A DNA stretch of 64,000 bases from NCBI GenBank assembly GCA_022113835.1, contig JAILWY010000005.1, positions 5,226,501 through 5,290,500 on the forward strand, in the 5' to 3' direction. Shown here piece by piece: positions 50,323-64,000 of this stretch (the first letter of the stretch is position 1; each line of letters opens with the position of its first letter). The position numbers and the translations under genes were made by a program. The notes beneath the pieces are model-generated. The model was given only the letters and a program-made list of their open reading frames with translations, had not been told where the DNA came from and ran no database searches. The DNA is from Atopsyche davidsoni. Lineage: Eukaryota; Arthropoda; Insecta; Trichoptera; Hydrobiosidae.

Positions 50323-50378
50323 TATATAAACATATTATGTGCATACAAATGTTTGTATACACATAATGTGTTTATATA
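50323..50378. repeat. 27-bp near-perfect palindrome
   Basis: Arms 50323-50349 and 50352-50378 are reverse complements at 25 of 27 positions around a 2-bp centre; AT-rich. Confidence 0.75.
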
Positions 50379-51507
50379 CTCCCAACACGAACTGGATTTT
50401 AGCCAGAAACGAAACGAAACCCTTTTGAATTGAATATACTCCATTTGAACATCTATATAAAATTAAACAACTTTATTTAGCAACTGAGTTTAAATGAGTT
50501 TTCGAGATCAACGAGAAATTTAAAGTTCTCTCCCTTTTTACTATTTGGACTAACAATCACTCGTATGGCTTGTTTGAAATATATAAATTTAAACGTTGCA
50601 GAGTCGTTCATATAATACTGAATAAGTATTTTTCACAAAGTAAAGTATTTTTTTGAGAAACACACCAATATAAATAGGTACGTCTTTTTACTAAAAAAAT
50701 AAATAAATAATTAATACTGTAAATATTAAAAATCGATAAATGTTTGATAAGCTTTACTAGGAATATTTCGTTAGTATATTGAAAATTTTCATTCATTACT
50801 TGTGGTGTAAATATGTCAATACATTATACTGAGAAGATCCATCCACCTGGATTGTCGTTAATCAAAATATTTTCTTTTATATTTCCATTTTACTTTTGTT
50901 GTGCTACTGATTTCATTTTATGAAAATTCTATGATATTTTTGGTAATGGTATGCTTAATATTATTGGTATGCTTATATAGCATAAAGTTAAAGCACGCCT
51001 TTTAAATCCTCTGATTTCGTTTTGTGTATACAACTCTAACCATTTTATAAAATCTTTTAAACAAAAGGGGTTCATTAGTATATTATACGTAGCTCCTTTT
51101 CAGTGTATTTTTTTTTTGTTTGTTTCACGCTGAAGTATTTTTTGCACGACCTCTATCGAACGCCCGCCGACAGGGTTAACCACCCAGCATATAAATGCGC
51201 CTGGCTGCGACCCCAGACACTGGCGCGGGCTCCTGCATAATGCCCATTCCCCGCAGAGGGTTAGATCTGGATTACGCTCACACAATGGTTAAACGTTCTT
51301 AAAAGGTCAATATTGATATTAATATGTATAAAACGCGCTTGCGAAAATGGAAATTTCATTTTCTAAAGGCTGATGTAAACACCAATTCGGAAAATAGCAC
51401 TAAGCGAGAAATGCCACGAGCGAGATTTATTTTTCAAAGTAAAATAAATAAATCAGTTTTTTTTTTGCTTTTTTTCTTTATTTATGATAAAAATGTAAAT
51501 ATTTTTT

Positions 51508-51668
51508 AATAAAATACTCAAGTGATTTTCCACACGTTCGTTTTTATTTGTGACCGGTTTCGCCAACCTTTCACGTTGGCATTATCAAACAGAGTCAAGT
51601 ATTTTATTCAAAAATGTTAAAATGGAATTCCACCAAGTACTATCTGTCAAAAATATTGAATTTCTAAA
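51508..51668. mobile_element. second copy of the foldback MITE-like family
   Basis: 51550-51590 is identical to 1896-1936. Left flank (AATAAAATACTCAAGTGATT) matches the block near 1855. The right flank at about 51600-51668 is the reverse complement of the 1803-1866 block (GGAATTCCACCAAGTACT and CTGTCAAAAATATTGAATTT). The outer blocks therefore behave as long terminal inverted repeats around the 41-bp core. Confidence 0.65.
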
Positions 51669-54600
51669 AATGCAAATAACATTTTTTATAATTAGTCTTG
51701 GTCATTAATTTATGTATGCATACTTTTATGGCAAAATAATACCATCAAAACATTATTAAATTTGAGAAGCATTCAGACCTTAGCTGTTTTATCGTGTATT
51801 TATATATACAAAAACATCGGTAACTTATTTATTTTTGTATCTATCTTCATAAAAGAAAATACCCAAAGATTCATAACTCAAATAATCTTGTTATAAAAAA
51901 ATACGTTTGAAACTTTGGAAAATACTAAAACTAAAATTATCCCAGCTGCACCTTCCAAAAAAAAGCAGCAGTTTTTTTTTCTTCTAGAAAAGGCAGCAAA
52001 CAAAGGTCAGCATAAACTCAGACAAGTTTCATGTCTGCAAGACTTAGTCAAAAAAGTCATGTAACTCTTACTTATCAAGCTCGGGTGATTTTTGTTATCA
52101 GACCAAAACTCGAGCACGTATCACTCCGCAAAACTTGACAAACTAAACATGTCAACTTTAGAATAATCATTGCCCATCTCGTGAAGTCTAGACAGTTTTA
52201 TCATGAATAACCCTAAATGCTAGCATTATGTACTTTTTTTATAACTACGTTATAATAATGCAAACATTTTATGTTGCAAACGCAATATAAAGGTCTCACG
52301 GGTTGAATTTGAATTATATACGAAATAAATTTTCAGCAGTAAAGAGATTACCGGTATCAAAGTATTTTTGTTTTGTTAAACTTCGATTCAAAGTATTACC
52401 TACTTAAATCTCTATATATTTTTTTCGTCTTTAGTTAACATTATAAAGATTATAATAATAGTACTATCCATAATAAACTCGACAGTTTTTTATTCATTTC
52501 ATGTTGCCTGGTCGTTTTTTTCCAGTTTTTCAAGGAACTAGAACATTCCCGGTTATTAAAAAAATAAACTTTTATTTAGATATAAGACAATTGTTTAAAT
52601 GATGAAGCATCAAGATGTCAACATAAACTGAAACCCCACTCATGCATACCGTATTTTATTTTATGATTAGCGTGCTGTATACGTTTGCCTCAGTAAGATA
52701 TAACAACTTCCGTAAGTCAACTCCATAATATATTTTTCGTTATATTCTAGACTTGTTTCAAAAGTACTCATAAAAAAACTTATGCAATAATAATCCCTAA
52801 TACTTGTTTCGGTTTTTTATTATATAAAACATTAAAAGTATCCAAGTATCTACCGAACAGCGAACTTTTGCTCAAGCTATGCTACGTAATTACTTTTTGG
52901 CATCTATAAATTTTGATAGACACAAACAAGAAAAACTAATCTATCTTACGTTTCTTTCCTAGATTAATGTACTGTATTTACTATTGACAACATAAAGAAG
53001 TCCAAAAAAATATATCTGTCATATTGACATCATGTTTACGTAGTGAGTCATGAGGTAATGATGCTTCCGCGTGTGTAAAAAGATGAACCCTTTTGTATGA
53101 GTTGCCGTCAAAGTGATATTATGAAGAAAATACCTCATGAGTCAGTGTCAACTAAAGGAGACAACCCCTCGTCTTGAATACACTATCGATGAAATAAAAG
53201 ATTATGTCGTAAAAATATCGAACACTATTTCAGATATAAAGATACTCAGATTATTACGATTGATGGATTCATGGGGTAATTTATTTCTATTCATCATTTA
53301 TACTATACCAAGTAATTACCAAAATAATTAGAATTAAGTAATATTATTAAAATTTTTGAGTTGTAAAATACTGCTTTTACACAGTTAAAACAAGAGATAA
53401 AAGAATTCAAGAGCAACTAAAAATATATTTTACAATTGAACTAAAATGGCATCTCTTTCATACGCATTAAGCCTCATTATAGTTAAGAAGTATTTGATTT
53501 TACTGGATTTTTTCTGTAAATTTTCAGGTAGTACTGACATGACAATATATAGTCGTTTTAAAGGGATTTAAAGTTACGTTATTTAAAGAAAAACAAAAAA
53601 AAAAAAAAAAAAGCATTTAATACGATAGTGTACGATATACACTTATTACAATGCCACTGAATTTATATTGATTTTGCAAATTCGATCCGTGGGTTGAAAA
53701 ATAAGTCGTCTACCCAGAAGTACAACAAGCCTAATAATAATACTTGCATCGGTATATCACTTGCATTAGCACTAATTTTTACTGAAAAAGATCAAACTTA
53801 AGAACATACAACTATGAATTTTTATTCGTGAACCTGTTACTGAATGCTGATGAGAATTGAATATTTTTTCCCTAAATCATTCTATACGCACATATTCTGT
53901 AAGCTTGTAAGGTTATTAAAATGTCATTCCATTTTTTGCTTCTACGCTTCCTGACCTTTCGCTCTACGTGGGCGTTTTCAATTTGATTTTCTCTCGAGAC
54001 AAGATCTTTTCAGTCTAATATAATTGCCGTAAAAACAATCACGTAAAAGAGGGTACAAAAATACGTTTTATTCAAAGTGCTTTTATAAACTCTACCATTG
54101 GAACTCATTGATGAAATGTTGATGAGTGTTTAAACAAGTTTCTTAGAGGCCAGACGGAGTACACAAATAAATAAACAGAAACCAATAAAATAGTTAACAA
54201 GAACAAGCTAATAAATAAAACATAGAGTAATACGTATTGAATAATGAATGTGTGCACAAGCATACCTTGCTTATACATTCATTCACTGAATTTTCTTCAG
54301 AAGTACTCTGAACACATTACCAAGCGACAGAAGATTTATTACCAGGACCCTACTATCGCAATCTTTTTTTAACAAGTGCAATATGAAAATTGAGCAAATT
54401 TTCAGTCGACTTCTTCTCCAGTCAAAGGAAAAGCGGAATTTTCATTTCCTCTTTATTGGCAACGCGTTTCACTTGGATGTTAGCGAATTGCATGGAATTC
54501 CACTTGGACTCTGAGATTGTTATAGAACTTTTGACTTTTATTGGAACATATAAATTTTGAAGGATCATTATCTTAAGAAATCAGCCAAGAGTTAAGACCG

Positions 54601-56170
54601 AATGCCGGCTTGCTACGCTTCCACTTTGTGCCCAAAGATAGGTCCGTGCTTTTATTACATTTGCAAAGCGTCTATTGGCTTTCTTGGAGATAACGGTAGA
54701 GGAAAGTAAACATTAATTATATAGTGATGCTGTATTATGAACATATGAATAATGAAAAAAATTCAATGACTTAGACCAAATGTTAATTTCATTGTATTAT
54801 TTTTATTAGTTTTATGAGTTTATCTACTAGTTGATTAACAATGCATCGCTGAATCCTTGCCATTGTTTCAGAACGAGTTTCTCGATTTATTTTATATTCC
54901 TAAAATACTCTCGGCTTTTATTTGACAAAGAACATTTTACATATTTGTTGCTGCATTTTTGAAGGCTTTGAAGCCTTCGCCAATCACACAAGCATTGTGG
55001 CGAGCACCTCCACTCTTTTCTTTATTTTTCTTTATTAATTTAAATATTTTTTAGCCAATCGGTTATCTAACATAAACTTTGTATGATATAATTTTTAAAC
55101 GATTTAAAATGTAAGTTGTGATTTTTTAAATTTTACCTATTGTATTAATCAACTCTCAGCTTAGAGCTAGGGTCTTTCAAACACCCAAGAAAATGAACTC
55201 TGATGACTTTTAAACTGACAATGAGTTGCAAAAATCACAAAGAATCTCTAACAAGGCTTCTTTGTAAAAATTCCTACTGCATTTTTATACAAAATCAAAA
55301 AACATACAAATTATGGTACGTAAACGTGATGAAATATTTCAGAGATTCCTATTGACACTACACAATGGAGGGAGAATCTCTATTGTCACGGAGGTGGTGG
55401 TGTAAATCTTAGGGGAGAAAAGCTAGGGGGAGAAAAACTGTTTAATGTAAGGCTTCACAACACCTGACGACACAAGCACAGTAATTATAAGGTACAAATA
55501 AACGTATTCCTTTGGTAAAACTGAATTGTTCACGGTGAAGTTGGATTCTAAACATTTATTGTGAAAATCTCATTTAAAACAGTAAACATAATCTTAGCTA
55601 CTTGTTTCATTGTAATTAAGAATGGTTGTTCAAATTATCAAAACCCGTATTTTCAAGACGAAATAATTTCCCTTTAGCACATGAAGATTTTATTTATAGG
55701 AATTTCAATAACATGACTTTGACAACTTATTTGTATTTAGTTAATTTTTATCGACTACATAAACATACTACTATAAGAACACAATTCTACCTAAAATTTA
55801 TAGTTTAACCAATAAACAGACAAATAACAGACCAGTGATAAAATATATAAAAAATCAATAAAACTATATTTATGTGCACTGAATATTCCATTTTTATGAT
55901 ACTTACAACAAAACGTTTGGAGATTGGAATGAAAGTGTAGAAATATATATTGTTTTGCAATATGTGTGATTCAATGTGAAATTCGATGAAACTACACCTC
56001 TTACGTTTATATGGGTTAATGTGCAAAGCTTCAACGGACTAAATATTACATATTCACTATACGTACAGCCCGAGGAGGTATCTCGTTTGGACAGCGGAAC
56101 TAGAGTGTAGTAATAATATGGATAGTATAATGCGAGTTGCTCTAGTAAACAACGCGCCGCAAGCCGGACG
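51669..56170. other. upstream non-coding sequence
   Basis: AT-rich with no recognised gene, island or transposon. A18 tract at 53595-53612. Confidence 0.35.
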
Positions 56171-56182
56171 CCCCGACGCGGC

Positions 56183-56420
56183 GCCCCCAGGGCCCCCAGC
56201 AGCCCCAGAACCCCCAGAGCCTCCACCACCCCCGGCAACCCCATCAGCCCCAGCACCCACAACACCCCCAGCACCCCCAGCAGCTCCAGAGCCCCCAGCA
56301 CCCCCAGCAGCCCCAGAGCCCCCAGCACCCCCAGCACCCCAAGCACCCCCAGCAGCCTCAGCACCCCCAACACCCCCAGCACCCCCAGCACCCCCAGCAC
56401 CCCTAGCACCCAACCACCCC
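56183..56420. repeat. 9-bp minisatellite (CCCCCAGCA)n
   Basis: About 26 imperfect units of CCCCCAGCA/CCCCCAGAG. Every frame through it is open: Pro/Ala on the plus strand, Gly/Val/Leu or Gly/Ala on the minus strand. The long frames here are repeat products. Confidence 0.88.
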
Positions 56421-59331
56421 TAGTGCCCCAAGCGCCGCGCGGTCTGCGATTGTACACACAATATAAGCTAATCTGCAGCCCGCTTCGTGAACTTCCAGTT
56501 ACAAGTTAAATGATAAACAAAAGTTCTCCTTGCTGAGTATTAAAATGTTTATTGAAACAATCCTATTTCACTGTATGTACATGATAATAATTTGAACCCT
56601 AATATTATAATCTCATGAATTAACACCTTGATTTAATACATTTCAAGCAGGTATTTTTCGTTATCACAATATTACTTTTAAATATAATTTAATCATATAA
56701 GATTTTGATACATAAAAAAATAGACTTGTGTCAAAATTTATCCTTATATTTAAGAGGTTATTGAGATTTTGAGAGTGAGAAAATTTTCGTTTTTATAGAA
56801 GCGAAAGGAAAAAGTAGGTTTTTAAGAAACCTTTACAAAAACGAAAGTACATAAAGATACAGAAATTTATTAACAAAATTGTATGTATACAAAATGCCAA
56901 AACGATGTGAAAGGATTAAATTTTAGAGGATGATTGAAATATTTACAAAAATAATATTTCATCAGTCTAACTTGTTCGTTATTTTTATTATGAAAGAGCG
57001 TTTTATAGCATTGCAGGTAAAATGGAAAAGACTACAAAAGAAGGATTAATAAAGGATTCAAAAATATTTACATTAAGACTTTTTTGTTGTCAATATTATT
57101 GAAATTCTTTAAAGTATACAAAACGTGAGTTATTTTCGTGATCTGGCTGATCTCGCCTCACCTATCACCCAAAAAGTCTTCTAAACAAAATCCTATAAGC
57201 TTCCCATCTCTCACAGATGTAGACGAATGACCTCTGCTCTCTGTAAATAAAGGGAGACTTTTACAGTCTGAACGACTAACAGGTGAAATAAATTGTTTTA
57301 TTTTGAAACGGATTTGATACGAGAAAGAAATTGTTTGGGATTTACAAGAAACACGGCGATATAGAAAGAAATAACGCAACCTTAACCATTACGCAAATGT
57401 CTCAAACTATTAGCAAAAATAGCAACAACAAAAAAACACACAACAAGAAAAATATATAAAGCTGTTTTCTTTGAAAGCCTTTAAGTGATATTGCATTTTT
57501 CTCATAATTAAAAATTTAACAAAAATATTGAGCGTAACGCTTTCAACACCAACATCAAAATTTTTAAAAAATTTCAATTTTATGTACTATAAATAGTATT
57601 CGCCTAATACATTTATATTAAAATTTATATGTAGAGTCCACTCCAAAATATGATTAAATCAAATGATACTAATATATAATTCTAACATCTATGTTATTAA
57701 ATTTGGATAATTTTTATTTTGCAAGCTCCTCTACGGAGAAACCACTAGCGCTTTGTCCTAATCCGGAGATGAAATTATTGATCAATGAAATCCTACATCT
57801 TCCCAATCTACATTATTAACATAATTTCTCTTAACATATAATCAATTACTGAGGATAAAAATAATTCAATACAGAATTCTCTCATAGTTTCGTCAAATAT
57901 TTTAATACTACAAATGTCAAATGTATTTTTCCGAAATTTAAATCTTAGTTTATTATAAAGTATTCATTTTTATAAATAGCACAGAATATTATGTCTGGTG
58001 TTTTATGTAATGATTCGTTTATGTGAACATTTTTATAATAACTTTGGGTATCATTATCAAATTGAGTTTAAGTACATATAATTACTCAGAACTCAACATA
58101 ATAAACAAAGTGCTTAAAGCAAAATTATTTGTTACAAGAGCAACAACTTTTAAGGCTAGCTTAGGGTTTTTCCAGCGGGGCTATTTCTAATTTTACTAAA
58201 ATAAATTATGGTACAGGAAGGCTGTAGCATCGGCCCGCTTACGAAGCGTTAATCTTAGGAATATAAAAGCTGCCTCACCAAGGGTGGAGATTTGCAAACT
58301 GTTTTACGTTCGACACCAGACATAAACAACCCCTTCCCGAAAGCACATCATCTTGGCAATTTACCGCTACGCAAAGTTTACAAAATAATACGCCCTTATT
58401 TTTTTATGAGATTTATACTGGGTATTTATAAATTTAAGAATGAATTAAACAATGTTTTCATTACATTAAAATTAATTACAAACAATGAAAAAAATATATT
58501 CATGCCTAAAAATTTTATGAGTCTTTTTGTATTTAAACCAGCTTTAATAAAGTGGAATTTCGGTATATCTTGTAATAGAAATTTGATATTCCTCAAGGGT
58601 TGTTGTTGGTATTATCTCAGAGGAGTGTTTTGTGGCTTTACAAGATAATAACCAAAAGATAAAAGCTTTTATCGCGCATTTTTTAAGGATATAAAATAAA
58701 AATTAAATAAAAATAATTTTTCAATCACCATTACAAGTAAAGATTAAACTGGTATGAAAAAAATTCCGATTGATAATAATTATACTTTTTTAATGGATTG
58801 ATAAATTTTTAAATACTATAAAAATAATAATTATTTGTTTAATTTTGTATCAAAATAATTTACAAATAAAAAAGGGTTGTCTTTTATACCAGTAGTTAGA
58901 ACCGTCGACTCTTGATAAGAAAATCGGAAAAAGTTTTCAGTTAAACGCTCAAGTACATTTTCCAACAAGTAGATTATCTGCTGAGCAATTCATTTGATGG
59001 GAAAACCTTACCCACTTTTTTTCAGGCAAAGTAGGTTTTTAACCAACGTACTTTACAGAACAACAAACAATTCCGAAAAGCCGCACGAGCGGTTCAGAAT
59101 AAGAGGCGAGTCGATGTTCCGCTCCGCCGGTTCCCCGAATCCGCGTCCTCGGTAATTCCACCAAAGAGGAGATAAAAAACCGATTATCCTACAAATCTGC
59201 GCAACGTTCGGAAGACGCTTCATCTTCGGATTTTAGGATCGGGAGTATTCGCCGCCCGACTGCAGACGCCGGAAATGGAGCCCCTCGTGAGGGTGGAATC
59301 TCGAAACGATAACACCTTTTGTAAAAAAAAA

Positions 59332-59365
<34 letters not shown>

Positions 59366-62300
59366 CAATGTGCCCAGGCCAACCATCCCAAAAATCCCAC
59401 ACAATTCACGATGATATTTTATTTAATCATATTCTATGTGTGAACTAATGTGCCTAATCATATTAGTAATAATATAATAAACCCGTAACGGGTAATAAAT
59501 ACGCATCTGATTGACGTTCAATACAAAACATAGACAAAAGTACAACTCTCAAAGTATTTAACGCAAAGGTAATTTGTTAAAAAATAACGTATGAATTATG
59601 CATGCTTGGTCAAATTTTCCAGTGGCGCTCATACATCAAGGGTGGCACAAGTTAAAAATTAAGAAAAATTAAATTAATTAACATTAAAGTAGGTTTAAAT
59701 AAATAACAAATACGTTTTTATTTATCTCAATAGATCCTGTTTCGTTGCCTTTTTTTAAAGTAAATATTATTTTTGTGATTTTTCCACGTTTCAGTTTTTA
59801 TTTTGATCTTTAAATTTTAGCTTGAACATGTCAACAAGATGAGTTAAAAAAAATATTTTATCAAATAATACAAATTTAACTGACAATTCTCATGTTACAA
59901 AAAAGTTTATGTGTAAAAAGGTATCCATTTTCCATGACACTCTATTTCATTGCGGAGGTTACTGTAAAGTGTAAATTCTCGCGCAACTGATCCAAATAAA
60001 CTGGTGACAATTTATATCGGTTTCGTGCCCTATCCCAGTTTACGTGTAGAGCCTATAAATATTGAGATAGGTTTTCCCTCACTCGTGACCCATTGGCAAT
60101 GAGTACTCATTGACGGCCGTTCTCTGGGGATTTTATAAAAAGAAAATTATATGTATAAAATGTGTGAAATATTACTGGAATAAATATTGAAAATAAGCGA
60201 GATTGCGATAATGAAGGAACAGACGCTGAAAAGTAGTCTTGTTTGTGAGCGGCCTTGTGAGGACCTTGAGGGGAGTTTTGTGTATCCTGTAAGGGTGAAG
60301 AAAACCTTAGACTAAAATATCAAATAATTTAATCTAATAAAAAAAACCACTTGCAAAGAAATATAACGAATACTTTTTTTTTTATTTCGTGTTAATTTTA
60401 TCAGAAACTGAATAATTATTTTTGATATTGCTATTTTTTCATATACGGGTTAAGTGTGTATATAATATATTTTTAAGGTATTAAATCATCTAGAATTTGA
60501 ACGCTCACCGCAAAAATTACCAAGAACTCACACCTCTACGGTTCTAAGCCCAGTTTTGGATTTAAAAAAATAATTTAGAGGATATTTCTTGTAGATTGTG
60601 AGTAATAGACTTCCTACAAAAAAATGTTTAATATATTATAAAGAAAAGGCTATAAATTATGTCAAGTAGAAAATTAATGAGTTGTTAGTAAAAAATAGTT
60701 TTATGAAGACATCGACAAATTTAATTTAAGTTAGACGATTTTTTAATTTCTTAACTTTTCATAAAATGGAGTTAAATTAAATTAACTATATTGTATAAAG
60801 AATAAGACACAAAAAATATATATACTTAATGTGTGCGGTGAAGGTAGATCCTGTAACAGACATTTATTGTTTAATTTTATGGAGATTTATTTTAATTTGA
60901 AAAGAACAAGAGAACTCTGGTTCATTCGTTGACTTTATTTTAACAAAAACACTATTTTCAGTTTTTAATATTTCAGAGATGAGATAATTTTTTCAAGATA
61001 ATGCTTCTTTAATGTTACATTATATTTTTGCTAAAATAAGTCGATATGAAGACGTTTGTTTTTTTTATTTCAAAAACCCTTGAATTTTTTGAGATACTTT
61101 GACTTTGATAAGATAAGAAGGCACGAGATACATTAATTATATTTTTAATCTTCTTTTACAAGATTCGTGCAAAAAAGAAATTTTATTTTCAACTGTAACT
61201 TAATAATTTTCTTTGCTATCTTCTCTATTGTAATAATATTTCAGAAGAATAAATACTGTGCTATTTATTAAAGTCTTACACTTTAACAAAGCTCCGATAT
61301 TAACGACACACAATCAAGTTCTTGCGAAAAGTTTGAAGAGGAATATAAATCTTTAAAAATCACAGACGAAACAATGCTGAACTCGTGCGAAAAGTGCCGG
61401 AATTTTTTAAGCAAATACGTGAAATCCTTTAAACTTCTTATGATAAATAAAAAGTTCGGCCAAGCTCATAAAGTAAACCCTCATTTCATATTCTTTCGCA
61501 AAAATGAAATATGATAATAAAAGCCGGAACACACTCGTAACGATTACACGATTTGAGGCAGATTTTTTATTCGCAGTGTTTGTTCAAAATAACATTTATT
61601 AAAATATTTTTTCACTGTGAGTGAGATTTATTGGACAATGTATACTTGGCTTAGTACTTTTGTTTTATTTTAAACAGATTTCTATCATTTAAAAACACAT
61701 ATATTTATTTTTAAAAGTGAATTTAAATATATGGTTACGAGAAAGTGAATATTATAATTAAAAAAAAACAGATCATTTATGAGTCTTCATAAAGATATAA
61801 AATCATTATTTCATCGCTTCACGTGTGAAAAGTTTTTTTTCAGACCATATGTAGAAAATTTCTAGTAATTTTTTATTTGACTCTATAGTTGTCATTTACT
61901 AGAAAGACACTTTAAAATACCATAGTGTGTCTTTAAAAGCACCTTATAAGTTAATTACGCCACAGATTTTAAGCTGACTTCAAGACAAACGCGGGTAAAA
62001 GTATATTTTCAAATATCCATTTAAACAAATCACAAATTTAAATCATGGTGACGCGAGATAACTCAGCGGCGGGCGATTATAAATAAATGCCGGCGTAAAA
62101 AATGGCGCAGATCAAACGGGCTGAAGTAAATATATTGAGGGGAGGAAAAATGGAGCAAATCAGTCAACTCGGGTAACAGCTCCCAACAGGGCGTTTGTTT
62201 CAGAGGGGTGGGAGGCCGAGGGTGCGAGAGCACTAGAGCCTTAAATACATGATGAATGCTTCCCCAAATGTGAGTCTTACCACCAGTCTCATTGGTGCTA

Positions 62301-64000
62301 TACAATTACTATAAAAGTTGTTTCAAAACTCATGGTAAAACTAAAAGGAATATATCCCTTATTTTATATATATATATATATATATATACTTAAATTATTT
62401 AAGCCGGCCTTACTTTAACGATATGTGTAACTTTCAGATGGACAAAAGCTCTATGAGACAAAGAATTGTGTTTTACCCAAAAAAGCCAAAAATAACTTGT
62501 TTCCAACTGAGATCAGCTAAAAGCTTCCTACCCTTGTAATTAGCAACAATTGAGGGCGAGTCCTCTCCTAGATAATACAACCCCGAGAATTTATAATCAG
62601 TCCTTTTATGCTGCAGTTTTTGTTTGCTGCCCTATACAATAAAGCAATTAACAAATAAATTATTATAATGGGGTTCTGATGGGAAATATATTGAAAAAAA
62701 TTAACAAAACCGCATTCATGATTTATTCAAAATATTTTCAACAAAATAGTCTTGCGGTCATAACTCAATTAAAAAGTGGTTTACAATAGATAAAGATTAG
62801 TTATTTTTTAAGTGCTTAGTGTTATTTTTAATTTAAGCTAAGCTGTAAAATTTGAAATATCTCCCAAAGTGCTAAGGGTGAATTTAATATAAATATATCG
62901 AATTCACAGACACTTTAATGCAATCTAGGTAAAATGGGTAGAATTACTTCAAATTAGCATAAATTGGATCACAGACCGGGACAAGATAAAGAGAACGGCA
63001 AGCGTATAAAAAGCGAAGCTATAAAATTCGATAAATTAAAGCAGTACTCGGCCCTGAGTCAAAATAAATCGCTTTCGAATTCAATTAATGGTATACGCTG
63101 AAAAAATTAGTCTGAACAAATTAATCGAGAAAATATATTAAAAATTGTTTTAAAGAATGACTTTCTCTGAGAGAAATTCAGTAACATTTTCAGGATGAAT
63201 AAAATGATTTTATATTTATGAAATTTAGTTGGGTATTTTTTTAACGTTTTGTTATAACACATTACAGGTAGTATTTAAAATCTTTGAGAGAAGATTGGGT
63301 TATAACAGATTTTGAATGAGAATATACCAAATCCAAGGTATTATTTTTTCCTTTATAAATACTTCATTTTCACGATACGTAAATAAATTAAACCTAGAAT
63401 TTAATAAATTTTGCAAATACACAATTATCGCGATTTTTATAAACAAATATTTGAAGTATAAAAATTTATGAAAATTATAGTGAAAGCAAACAAAACACTT
63501 GAAGTGTACAAAATAAAAATGCTGTGTATTTATGCATTATTCTTATGTTGATTATGTTAATATTTGTCTTGTTAAATATATTTATCATCGAGATTGAAGT
63601 AAGCTTCATTGCCGGCTATTGTTCCACTAAGTCTGCAACTTTTGTTTGAGTATAAACCAATACTTCAATGAAACATTATCATTCTGTAAACAAAACAACG
63701 GTGGACAGACAAGCAAACAAGTAAATAAGCCGAACAAAGTCAGAAAATGTTTAATGCAAATGAAAGTTTGTTTCGTAAATATCGTACAATGTAATTTATA
63801 GTATGAATTATTTATTTATTACTTTGCTTTGTGGTGTGCAAGACAAAGTGATGTTATATTATTTAAATATTCGAAATAGCTTTACATATATTTTATATTA
63901 AAACAATCAATAGGTTATCGTAAAGATATGATTTGTCACTTGAAATACAGTCTTGTTTGGGATATATCAGTATCAACCACAATACCAACCACTAGAAAAC
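56421..64000. other. upstream non-coding sequence
   Basis: AT-rich, apart from the SINE at 59334-59537. GC-elevated unique patches lie at about 58170-58280, 59080-59300, 60000-60125 and 62045-62265 (the last with AAAATGGCGC). (TA)12 at 62365-62388. No frame shows a domain. Confidence 0.35.
59334..59537 (+). repeat. tRNA-Thr-like SINE family, deleted copy behind an A10/T32 run
   Basis: After A10 (59323-59332) and T32 (59334-59365) come CAATGTGCCCAGGCCAACCA, a deletion of the tRNA core, then the tail and linker (CCCGTAACGGGTAATAAATA) ending ATAGACA. Confidence 0.7.

Larger units (their letters stand above)
48639..51507. other. upstream intron or intergenic DNA
   Basis: AT-rich. Contains the X-box at 50116 and the palindrome at 50323. 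A GC-elevated stretch at about 51145-51285 (CATATAAATGCGCCTGGCTG) is the only other unique patch. The missing 5' exon could be here but is not identifiable. Confidence 0.35.

Noticed and set aside
55903..56457. 184-codon minus-strand frame with GVL repeats, and overlapping Gly/Ala and Pro/Ala frames
   Set aside because: All frames are open because of a 9-bp minisatellite with no stops; no domain and no splice or family support.
57158..57379. Minus-strand frame ending at AG|GTGAGG in the right phase to be the missing 5' exon (it would complete AG+T = Ser before HVTRS)
   Set aside because: The encoded residues show no similarity to the FRMPD4 N-terminus, and a phase-compatible donor in 15 kb is expected by chance.

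Overview
The window looks like nuclear DNA from an insect or a close arthropod relative. It is strongly AT-rich, its genes are interrupted by introns with GTAAGT-type donors and pyrimidine-AG acceptors, and it carries hAT, Tc1/mariner, non-LTR and tRNA-derived SINE debris. I cannot name the order or species from sequence alone.

Only one protein-coding gene can be supported. It lies on the minus strand and fills about 11.6-48.6 kb. Twelve exons can be joined with phases that agree at every junction. The readable product is 1,695 residues, open at its N-terminus, with domains in the order WW, PDZ, FERM, a long disordered proline-rich tail, and a helical C-terminal region. That order and the local sequence identify a FRMPD4/Preso-type scaffold, a family that in vertebrates organises postsynaptic and cortical-polarity complexes. 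At least one more 5' exon must lie upstream, past 48.64 kb or outside the window.

Layout: 1-7.9 kb is downstream repeat-rich DNA (a foldback MITE, GC-rich minisatellites, LINE/SINE tails). 7.9-11.6 kb is repeat-poor AT-rich sequence next to the stop codon and may be a long 3' UTR. 11.6-17.9 kb is the compact 3' half of the gene (C-terminal exons, the 3 kb disordered-tail exon, FERM exons). 17.9-19.7 kb is an intron with SINE inverted repeats. The PDZ domain is split by a 23.7 kb intron (19.9-43.7 kb) holding mobile elements, a 185-bp tandem array and a series of short GC-elevated islands that look like regulatory modules. 43.9-48.5 kb is the intron that splits the WW domain; it holds two hAT elements, one inserted in the target duplication of the other. 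48.6-64 kb is upstream DNA, either 5' intron or intergenic, with few recognisable features.

The most notable items are the complete FRMPD4-like gene model with its predicted FAT/vinculin-like C-terminal helices, the intronic islands with clustered GCCAT, YGAGYG and GAGAG motifs, the nested hAT pair, the tRNA-Thr-like SINE in a 406-bp direct-repeat arrangement, and a shared 3' hairpin tail linking a LINE and a SINE family.
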